DNA of 64,000 nucleotides from Bradyrhizobium tropiciagri (lineage in GTDB: Bacteria > Pseudomonadota > Alphaproteobacteria > Rhizobiales > Xanthobacteraceae), in contig NZ_JAFCKH010000004.1 of the NCBI RefSeq assembly GCF_018130505.1, positions 186,001 to 250,000 on the forward strand, given 5' to 3'. The notes under the pieces are model-generated. The model was not told the DNA's origin. It worked only from the letters and a program-made list of their open reading frames with translations, and ran no database searches. A program made the translations under genes and the position numbers. Of the stretch, positions 25,569 to 32,010 are shown one piece after another (positions within the stretch are counted from its first letter, which is position 1; every line of letters starts with the position of its first letter).

Positions 25569-26381
25569 TCAGAAATTGTCGACTGAGCATCGTCGCGTCA
25601 GCCCCCAGACGATCGCGGCCGTGGCTGCCGTCGCGAGCAGATGCTTCAACGTGTGTCCGCTGACGAAGCCGAGCGCGCTTGCGATCTGATGGTCGAACAG
25701 CTCAGCGAGCTTGGCCACAACGTACAGACCCATCGCGGCGGCGAACGCGATGCGGTCGGTGCGCGGCGCGCGATAGATCGCCTGCCAGAGCGGAATCAGG
25801 ACGAGCGGGAGCACTTGCAGCAGCAGATACGGCCGCAGGTCGCCTGCACCGTTGCTGTCGGTGTAGACCCACCATGCGACAGCGGCGGCCGCGAACAGCG
25901 CGAGACCGATTGCCTCGATGTTGGTCTTCGACCCGGGCCTGACGTCGCCGTGGACGCCGACCAGCAAGCCCGCGCCGGCAAGCGCGATCGGCAGCATGTC
26001 CCAGGTCAGCCGGCCATTGCCGGGGGCGAGGTGGAAGAACGCGGACCCGAACGCGGTCAGGAACAGACCGATCAGGAACAGGCGATAGCCGGGCCATCCC
26101 GCGCGTAGCCGATCGCTGCCGCGCCAGGGCCGCAGCGCCAGCCAGCCCCAGATCGCGACCAGCGCGAAGCCAATGTTGGAAAGGACGTCGCCTGCGTGGG
26201 GGACGCCAAACAGGGCCGAGTGGTCGGCGAAATCGTTGTAATTGGCCGGCTGCGCGATGCGTCCGTGCAGCGCGAATGCCGCGATGATGCCGATGGTGAT
26301 TATCGCCGGGGTGTATTTCGCCCACGGCTTCACGGGCCGACGCGGCCCGGTCAAGCCGTCCATCCGGAAGGTCGTCTGCAT
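25569..26381 (-). CDS. ceramidase-like integral membrane protein (CREST superfamily)
   Basis: This 270-residue protein has about seven hydrophobic segments. The metal-ligand pattern of alkaline ceramidase-like proteins is visible: NYNDFADHSALFGVPHAGD with LSNIGFALV early, GSAFFHLAPGNGRLTWDMLP in the middle, and FVSGHTLKHLLATA near the end, supplying the conserved His/Ser/Asp set. Family members hydrolyse amide bonds in lipids or act as receptors; bacterial versions are mostly uncharacterised. The ATG at 26381 is preferred (GGAA six bases before) to the one at 26393. Confidence 0.8.
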   Translation of the reverse strand: MQTTFRMDGLTGPRRPVKPWAKYTPAIITIGIIAAFALHGRIAQPANYNDFADHSALFGVPHAGDVLSNIGFALVAIWGWLALRPWRGSDRLRAGWPGYRLFLIGLFLTAFGSAFFHLAPGNGRLTWDMLPIALAGAGLLVGVHGDVRPGSKTNIEAIGLALFAAAAVAWWVYTDSNGAGDLRPYLLLQVLPLVLIPLWQAIYRAPRTDRIAFAAAMGLYVVAKLAELFDHQIASALGFVSGHTLKHLLATAATAAIVWGLTRRCSVDNF

Positions 26382-26767
26382 CGCCGGTTCCAACGAAAAT
26401 GAACAATGTTCAATAATTAGCCCAGAAATGAGCGACGTTCAAGTCCTAATTTCTGGGAGGGTTGCCGCCGATGGGGAGGTGCCTGGAAACCTCCATCAAG
26501 GCTTCGATTCGGGCCTTCGGCGCTGTTTGGGGGCGGCGCCAGCCTCGCTCCGCGGCGAAGCGACCCGCGCGCACGGGGTCTCGGCGAAGCGCGACACGCC
26601 GGAAAATGTGCTGATGATGGCGGCTTACGCCCGCGGCCGATCCGGCCTACCTTCGCCAAGCGCTGACCGCTCAGCCCACCGATCCGATCCGGAGCGAACC
26701 GATTCCGCAACTCATCTTCGGCCTGACTGGTCTGCTGATCCTGGCCCGCTTCATCTGGCCGCTCGAC
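26382..26767. promoter_or_regulatory. divergent intergenic region with inverted repeats
   Basis: The palindrome GAACAATGTTC is at 26401-26411. A 9-bp inverted repeat, CCCAGAAAT/ATTTCTGGG, is at 26421-26429 and 26449-26457. They sit between the ceramidase-like gene and the metallophosphoesterase gene. Bases 26618-26767 are an open upstream extension of the latter, with GGAG at 26691 and ATT at 26702. Confidence 0.45.
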
Positions 26768-27817
26768 TTGCCGCTCGCGGCGAAGATCGTCGCGGCGCTG
26801 TTCGTGCTGGTCGCTCTGCAGTTTCACCGCTGGAACCGGCTGTCGTCGGGATCGGTGTTCTCGCCGGAGTTTCCGCGTCCGGTGGTGGCGCTGTTCAACT
26901 GGGCGTTCGGTGCGATCCTCCTGCTGGCGCTGCTGCAACTCGTGCTCGATGCCGGGCTGATCGTCGCCGCGCTGATCCATGGCGGCATCGTCGGCGCGCC
27001 CGACGGCGTCCGCTACGCACTTGCGGCGCTGGCGGCCACAGCCGCCGCGATCGGCGTCCAGCAGGCGATGCGCATTCCGCCATTGAACGACGTCGAGATC
27101 GGCATAAGCGGACTGCCGCGACAGTTCGACGGCTACACCATCCTGCAACTGACGGACCTTCACATCAGCCGGCTGTTTCCCGCATCATGGGCGCGCGAAG
27201 TCGTCGCGCGATCGAACAAGCTCGGCGTGGACCTGATCGCGATCACCGGCGATCTGATCGACGGCTCCATCGATGCGCGGCACAAGGACATCGCGCCGCT
27301 GCGCGACCTGATGGCGGCCGACGGCGTCTACGTGATCTCCGGCAATCACGAATACATCTTCGGCTATGATGCGTGGATGGCGCAGTATGCTGCGCTCGGT
27401 CTGCGCTCGCTCGAGAACAGGCACATCGTTCTCGAGCGCGGCGGCGGGCGCCTCGTGATCGCAGGGATCACCGACCGCGCGTCGCGCCACAGGGGGCATC
27501 CCGTCCGCGACCTTGCCGCGGTTCTCGGCGGCGTCCCCAAGGGCGTTCCCGTCATCCTGCTCGACCACCAGCCGTGCGACGCACGAAGCGCTGCCGCGCT
27601 CGGCGTCGCGCTGCAACTCTCCGGACACACGCATGGCGGATTGATCGTGGGGATCGACCGCCTGGCCGCGCGCGCCAATGCCGGCTTCGTCTCGGGCCGC
27701 TACGACGTCGACGGCCTGACGCTCTACGTCAACAACGGCACCGCGCTCTGGCCGGGTTTTGCGTTACGGCTCGGCCGCCCGTCCGAATTGACGCGGTTCA
27801 CGTTGCGCGTGGCGTAG
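26768..27817 (+). CDS. membrane-anchored metallophosphoesterase
   Basis: The protein has N-terminal hydrophobic segments and a calcineurin-like phosphoesterase domain: LQLTDLHISRLFP, AITGDLIDG, VISGNHEYIFG, and SGHTHGG, which together supply the two-metal ligands. This YaeI-like group hydrolyses phosphoesters at the membrane. TTG at 26768 is the first conventional start. The frame stays open upstream and codes a plausible membrane segment from an ATT at 26702 preceded by GGAG, so the true N-terminus may be 22 residues longer. The TAG stop lies inside a dispersed repeat. Confidence 0.85.
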   Translation: MPLAAKIVAALFVLVALQFHRWNRLSSGSVFSPEFPRPVVALFNWAFGAILLLALLQLVLDAGLIVAALIHGGIVGAPDGVRYALAALAATAAAIGVQQAMRIPPLNDVEIGISGLPRQFDGYTILQLTDLHISRLFPASWAREVVARSNKLGVDLIAITGDLIDGSIDARHKDIAPLRDLMAADGVYVISGNHEYIFGYDAWMAQYAALGLRSLENRHIVLERGGGRLVIAGITDRASRHRGHPVRDLAAVLGGVPKGVPVILLDHQPCDARSAAALGVALQLSGHTHGGLIVGIDRLAARANAGFVSGRYDVDGLTLYVNNGTALWPGFALRLGRPSELTRFTLRVA

Positions 27818-27922
27818 GATGGGTAGAGCGAAGCCTCGTAGGATGGGTAGAGCGAAGCGAAACCCATCATTGGCGCCGCGGGCAAAATCGATGGGTTTCG
27901 CTGCGCTCTACCCATCCTACGC
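27813..27922. repeat. palindromic repeat GTAGGATGGGTAGAGCG with duplicated left arm
   Basis: The left arm occurs twice (27814-27833 and 27838-27858) before the inner arms and the single right arm CTCTACCCATCCTACGC. It begins within the phosphoesterase stop codon (TAG, 27815-27817). It is the same family as 23340-23423. Confidence 0.75.
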
Positions 27923-28006
27923 GAGCCGCCGCGGCGATCGCGCGGCTTAAGACATTGGTCATCTCTTTGCTTGCATTTTCGCAGGCACATTCACCGAAGA
28001 GGCACC

Positions 28007-28276
28007 ATGTCTGACATCACCATTCCCGGCGGAAAAATTCGCTCCTTCGTCGAGCGGGTCGAGAACATCGACGCCGAGCTGCAGGAACTGAACGAGCAGA
28101 AGAAGGAAGTGTTTTCCGAAGCCAAGGGCGAAGGTTTCGACGTGAAGATCCTCAAGGAGATCATCAAGCTCCGCAAGCAGGACCAGGACGAACGCGACGA
28201 GCGGGAGTCGCTGCTCGATCTCTACATGCGCGCGATGGAGACGACGCCGGCGGAGAAGGAAGCGAAGGCGGCGTGA
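28007..28276 (+). CDS. gapR: GapR-type nucleoid-associated protein (DUF2312)
   Basis: This 89-residue protein reads FVERVENIDAELQELNEQKK, VFSEAKGEGFDVKILKEIIK, then RKQDQDERDERESLLDLYMR, the conserved core of GapR. In Caulobacter, GapR binds AT-rich and overtwisted DNA ahead of polymerases and supports replication. The function transfers by family resemblance. AAGAGGCACC precedes the ATG. A damaged second copy lies at 29826-30072. Confidence 0.92.
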   Translation: MSDITIPGGKIRSFVERVENIDAELQELNEQKKEVFSEAKGEGFDVKILKEIIKLRKQDQDERDERESLLDLYMRAMETTPAEKEAKAA

Positions 28277-28287
28277 GGTTGGAGCAA

Positions 28288-28374
28288 GTAGCCCGCATGA
28301 GCGAAGCGATATGCGGGATCGATCTTGCGAGCTGCGTATCGGCCCCGGATGTCGCTTCGCTCATCCGGGCTACG
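28288..28374. repeat. palindromic repeat, GTAGCCCGCATG family, copy A
   Basis: GTAGCCCGCATGAGCGAAGC pairs with GCTTCGCTCATCCGGGCTAC. It is near-identical over its full length to the copy at 28975-29060, including the inner GATCGATCTTGCGAGCTGCG. Confidence 0.8.
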
Positions 28375-28474
28375 CTTGCTGTGTGAACCTACAGGTTCTT
28401 TTCTGCGACAAATGCCGCGAGGTCCTTGCTGCCCGGCCGGCCTCAAACCCGATATGGCCGCTGGAGAGATCAAA

Positions 28475-28870
28475 ATGAATTCGTTCGGTTCGCTGATCGG
28501 CAGGGGACTGCTTGTAGCTGGTTTGCTGACATCAGCGGGACCGACGCTGGCGGCAGGGAGCGATGACGGTTTCGCAGCGTTCTGGACGCAGTTCAAAGCT
28601 GCAGTCGGCAAAAGCGACCAGAAGGCCGTATCGGACATGATCAAATATCCTGTCCTCTACCAGGATGTGCGAAAAGTGGCGGAGTTTCCCGTGATCTGGA
28701 AGGGGGCTTTCAAACCTGCCCACCGGGCGTGTCTTGCCAAGCAGAAGCCGGTCAAGGACACATCCCCCAAGGGTGAGGTCAGTTACTCTGCCTTTTGCGA
28801 CTCGATCATCTACTCCTTTGCCAAGGATGAGTCCGGCTGGAAGTTGACGGACTTTGGCGTAAACGATTGA
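28475..28870 (+). CDS. small secreted protein, unknown
   Basis: This 131-residue protein has a signal peptide (MNSFGSLIGRGLLVAGLLTS, cut after LAA). The mature part reads DGFAAFWTQFKAAVGKSDQK, then AEFPVIWKGAFKP, with two Cys (HRACLAK, SAFCDSI), and resembles small periplasmic DUF4440-like or lysozyme-inhibitor-size proteins only loosely. GGAGAG is six bases before the ATG. It lies between the two copies of a duplicated repeat. Confidence 0.65.
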   Translation: MNSFGSLIGRGLLVAGLLTSAGPTLAAGSDDGFAAFWTQFKAAVGKSDQKAVSDMIKYPVLYQDVRKVAEFPVIWKGAFKPAHRACLAKQKPVKDTSPKGEVSYSAFCDSIIYSFAKDESGWKLTDFGVND

Positions 28871-29156
28871 TGGGGCCGGAAACCTGCATCATGGTCATGA
28901 TGATCTGCACCAGCATGTCATGAGTGACCGGCGCATCCCCATCGCGATCACCATCAATCCACGATGGTCAGCAAGTAGCCCGCATGAGCGAAGCGACATG
29001 CGGGATCGATCTTGCGAGCTGCGTGTCGGCCCCGGATGTCGCTTCGCTCATCCGGGCTACGCCTGCTGAATCCAGCTTGATTCCATGAATGAAACCTGCC
29101 GTCATCCTCGCGGGGGATTTGTGCAACGGAAGCGAGAGCTGAACAAACGAGGTACA
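28871..29156. other. intergenic region, mostly repeat
   Basis: This 286-bp gap holds the 28975-29060 palindrome. The flanks show no further gene. Confidence 0.5.
28975..29060. repeat. palindromic repeat, GTAGCCCGCATG family, copy B
   Basis: It is near-identical to 28288-28374 (only a few substitutions), including the flanking GCAA before and CGC-TGCTG after. The pair suggests a local duplication or gene conversion. Confidence 0.8.
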
Positions 29157-29669
29157 ATGATGCGTTACGGTTTACGATTGACCAAGCTGGCGACCTCCAT
29201 CCTCGCGATCGCGGTCACCGCGGCATTGCCGGCCGGCCCGTTGTCGGCGGCACCGCTCAGCCCGATGGCGCTGGGCAAAGGCGATGCAAGATCATCCGAT
29301 ATCATCGACGTGCGCGCAGCGGGTCGCCGAGGCGGTGCGGCCGTCGGGCCGCGCGGCGGAGCCGTCGTGCATCGCGGCGGTGCGGTGGTCGGACCGCGCG
29401 GCGGCGCGTATCGCGGTCGTACCGCCGTCGTCGGCCCACGCGGCAACGTCGCGGTCCGCGGCACCACCGTCGTGCGAGGCGGTGGCGGATGGGCGAGGCC
29501 AGGCTGGTATGGCTGGCCGAGGGGCGGTGCCATCGCGGCCGGAGCGGCAATCGGCATGGTGACGGCGGCGACGGCGGCCGCCTGGGCCGGCGCAGCGCCC
29601 GCGCCCGGCATGTGCTGGTACTACACCGATCCATCCCGCACCCAGGGCTTCTGGGACTATTGCCAGTAA
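29157..29669 (+). CDS. secreted Gly/Arg/Val repeat protein, unknown
   Basis: This 170-residue protein has a signal peptide ending near LSA. It then has an imperfect repeat region built from VGPRGGA, VHRGGAV, YRGRTAV and VGPRGNV units (about residues 55-105), a Gly/Trp segment, a membrane-like Ala/Gly stretch (GGAIAAGAAIGMVTAATAAA) and the tail CWYYTDPSRTQGFWDYC. CGAGG precedes a doubled ATG. I know of no assigned role; similar secreted proteins are common in Bradyrhizobium. A hairpin follows at 29754. Confidence 0.72.
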   Translation: MMRYGLRLTKLATSILAIAVTAALPAGPLSAAPLSPMALGKGDARSSDIIDVRAAGRRGGAAVGPRGGAVVHRGGAVVGPRGGAYRGRTAVVGPRGNVAVRGTTVVRGGGGWARPGWYGWPRGGAIAAGAAIGMVTAATAAAWAGAAPAPGMCWYYTDPSRTQGFWDYCQ

Positions 29670-29698
29670 GGACCGCTGCGGCCAGCAACTCAGCCTCG

Positions 29699-29720
29699 GG
29701 CCGGCGCTCAGGCGCCGGCC
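29699..29720 (+). other. 9-bp GC hairpin
   Basis: GGCCGGCGC and GCGCCGGCC flank a TCAG loop, 30 bases after the repeat-protein stop. There is no T-run; it may help stabilise the message. Confidence 0.4.
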
Positions 29721-29753
29721 GCACGCAGAGCTGGCTGAAGAGGGCGCCAACGA

Positions 29754-29785
29754 GAAACCCCGCATCTCTGCGGGGTTTCTGCTGT
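29754..29785 (+). terminator. intrinsic terminator
   Basis: An 11-bp stem GAAACCCCGCA/TGCGGGGTTTC has a TCTC loop, followed by TGCTGTTT. It is the likely end of the Gly/Arg/Val-repeat gene transcript. Confidence 0.6.
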
Positions 29786-29825
29786 TTAAGGGCGCCCGGT
29801 CGCGGGCGTCAGAGTGGGAATCGCA

Positions 29826-30072
29826 GCGGAGAAATTCGTTCCTTCGTCGAGCGGGTCGAGAACATCGACGCCGAGCTGCAGGAACTGAACGAGCAGAAGA
29901 AGGAAGTGCTTCGGAAGCCAAGGGCGAAGGTTTCGACGTGAAGATCCTCAAGGAGATCATCACGCTCCGCAAGCAGGACCAGGACGAACGCGACGAGCGC
30001 GAGTCGCTGCTCGATCTGTATATGCGCGCGATGGAAACTGCGCCGGCCGAGAAGGCCGCGAAAGCGGCGTGA
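29826..30072 (+). pseudogene. broken second copy of gapR
   Basis: It aligns with gapR (28007-28276) from GGAAAAATTCG of the intact gene to the same TGA. The original ATG and first codons are missing, and one base is lost near 29909 (CTTCGGAAG versus TTTTCCGAAG), so the frame ends early at 29939-29941. After the shift the old frame resumes through RKQDQDERDERESLL. Nucleotide identity is otherwise very high, indicating a recent duplication or conversion. Confidence 0.88.
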
Positions 30073-30314
30073 GGTTGGGCGCTGCGTTCCACGTGGTGCA
30101 ATTGCTGCCAAGCAAATAGGCAATCACAAGAATCGCCGAACGAAAAGCCCCGCCGGGTACGGGCGGAGCCCGCTGTCTTCTGCAGAACTTATTTGAACAA
30201 CGGTGATGGCTCCTAGCATAACTCGTCGATTTAGAGCGCAGTAAGTAGCCGATCACGTCTTCGGCTTATCCGTTACCATGGCTGCCGGTCTTTTGGCTGT
30301 CACCCACACGATTG
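30073..30314. other. intergenic region, 242 bp
   Basis: It contains the minus-strand terminator-like hairpin listed separately. Composition becomes AT-richer towards the orphan gene. No gene is seen. Confidence 0.5.
30141..30169 (-). terminator. terminator-like hairpin (minus strand)
   Basis: On the minus strand GCTCCGCC and GGCGGGGC form an 8-bp stem with one mismatch, followed by TTTTCGTT. It is about 150 bases past the orphan gene stop and could end its transcript. Confidence 0.5.
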
Positions 30315-31823
30315 CTACTTGCCACTCTCCTCCGCGGCAACATAGCCACCTTGAGATGGATCAAGGGTAACAAATCCAAATTTTTGGATAGCCTCAAGCG
30401 GAAGCTCTTTAAGCGTGATGGGATTTCCAAAGGTATCGCGTTCGTAGATGCGTATCGTTATCTGATCCTGCGTGTCGGAGAGGCGCGCCCGAATCGAACC
30501 CTTCTGATTTTGCATATCGGGTAGTTTTGTTGGATTTAGGGTCAGCAAGAGTCCGGTGGTGACTGCGCTCCCGTCATCTGAGGCGAATTTCTTGCTAAGT
30601 TTCAACAGCCACGCTTGCAGCGTTCCGGCAGTCATTTGCTTCACGCTCTCCGACCGAATGGCAGACAAGCTGCGATTCGCACATTCCTGGAATGGCCAAG
30701 AGTAGACCTGCCCGCCGCCAGGCGGAGAAACGCCAAAAGTTCCGAAGGCTCTTATGCCGAATCTCGGCGGCTGGCTCAACGGTTGATAACTTGCTTTTGC
30801 ATCGGAGAGCCGAGGAAATAGACTGGGACGGTAGCCGCTAGGCAGGGAGATGCTCGCGTCATTCACTAGAGTTATTAAAATCGACTCCAAGGATTTGCTC
30901 GGCTCGTCACTGGCTTTTAACTCGCAAGCATTGGAAAGAAGACTCATCGTTGAGCCCTGAAACAGCTCTGCAACCTTGCTACCTGCGTTGCGTGATAGAA
31001 ACTTGGCTAGAACCGGAGAGGACGGGAGCTTGGCAACCAAATATTTCATGGCGGATTGCTTAACGTCATCATCCAGTGTCGCTTCGAATGCCGTCTCCAC
31101 ATACTTTGAACTGTCCTTATCGTCCGAGACCCTTGCAAGGTCAATAATCTGAGATCTCAAGGTAGGACCGACTTGGTCGTTGTTTATAAGGTTACGAAGA
31201 CTGGGCGAAGCAGCCGCGTATCGTTTGGATATGAATGCATCGATTATCGTGCTTGCGCGGTTTGGCTGGGTCGTTATCCAATTCACTCCCTTTGGATCCG
31301 GGCGAAGTTTCGCAAGAAATGCAGCTGCTGATTTTTGCCAAATCGGATCGGATGCTCGGCTCAACAATAGAACGCCTTGTTCAAATGAAATCCTGAGATC
31401 CGTTCTGTCTTCGAGAAGGACCTTGAGCACGTGGGCGTATTCACCGTCGGTAAGGGAAAATGACTTATCAGAAGTGCCGTGCTGGGTTGTTCCTTGAGCG
31501 AGGCCAGACGCAATGAGGATCTCGGCATATAGTTGGTCGATCGACTTGCGGTATATCTCTGCAGGGTCCTTCTTTTCGATGGAGTCCTTCACCAGGGTTT
31601 CCGCTACGGAATGAAGATCGCCCACGGTCTTGATGCCGAGGATTGTGATAGTAGCGATGATCGCAAGGCCTACGTACTTTGCTGCACCAGCGATGCGTTG
31701 CAGTTGCTGGCGTATGAATAGTCGGTCATCACCGGTCTTGTCCGCTACATTCTTCTCTACTTCTTCCTTAATTAATAGCACGAGCTCTGGCGGGAGCTTC
31801 GATAGCTTGGGCTCATCAACCAT
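30315..31823 (-). CDS. AT-rich orphan, one-span protein, unknown
   Basis: This 502-residue protein has a cytoplasmic N-terminus (MVDEPKLSKLPPELVLLIKE), one membrane span (YVGLAIIATITILGIKTV near residues 60-77), then a large, mostly helical domain that might be repeat-like. The last 100 residues look beta-rich (SIRARLSDTQDQITIRIYER). I recognise no family. Base composition is far lower in GC than neighbours (the line from 31141 has 24 G+C in 60 bases), which points to acquisition by transfer. GGAG is five bases before the ATG. Confidence 0.75.
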   Translation of the reverse strand: MVDEPKLSKLPPELVLLIKEEVEKNVADKTGDDRLFIRQQLQRIAGAAKYVGLAIIATITILGIKTVGDLHSVAETLVKDSIEKKDPAEIYRKSIDQLYAEILIASGLAQGTTQHGTSDKSFSLTDGEYAHVLKVLLEDRTDLRISFEQGVLLLSRASDPIWQKSAAAFLAKLRPDPKGVNWITTQPNRASTIIDAFISKRYAAASPSLRNLINNDQVGPTLRSQIIDLARVSDDKDSSKYVETAFEATLDDDVKQSAMKYLVAKLPSSPVLAKFLSRNAGSKVAELFQGSTMSLLSNACELKASDEPSKSLESILITLVNDASISLPSGYRPSLFPRLSDAKASYQPLSQPPRFGIRAFGTFGVSPPGGGQVYSWPFQECANRSLSAIRSESVKQMTAGTLQAWLLKLSKKFASDDGSAVTTGLLLTLNPTKLPDMQNQKGSIRARLSDTQDQITIRIYERDTFGNPITLKELPLEAIQKFGFVTLDPSQGGYVAAEESGK

Positions 31824-31927
31824 TGTCGCTCCGATCAGTCCTCCGCGAGAATCTGAGTCTTGCATATGAACGTTCGCCCGCTGATGCTTGAATGCTCGTT
31901 TTGGTTGTATCTCGGCTCGATGCAAAA

Positions 31928-31957
31928 GAAAAGGGCGGCCTTTCGGCCGCCCTTTGC
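31928..31957 (-). terminator. nrdJ intrinsic terminator
   Basis: An 11-bp stem AAAGGGCGGCC/GGCCGCCCTTT with a four-base loop (31930-31955). On the minus strand it is followed by TCTTTTG. It lies 55 bases past the nrdJ stop. Confidence 0.75.
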
Positions 31958-32010
31958 GGGTGTGCCAAGGTCACGCCTTGGCATGACGACGAGACCGTCG
32001 CATTGTTTCG

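Noticed and set aside
26401-26411. LexA (SOS) box
   Set aside because: Alphaproteobacterial boxes are GTTC-N7-GTTC direct repeats; this is an inverted GAACA-A-TGTTC.
30480-30515. tRNA-like GGTTCGATTC on the minus strand
   Set aside because: The T-arm does not pair correctly and no anticodon or D arm fits; it lies inside the orphan gene's coding sequence.
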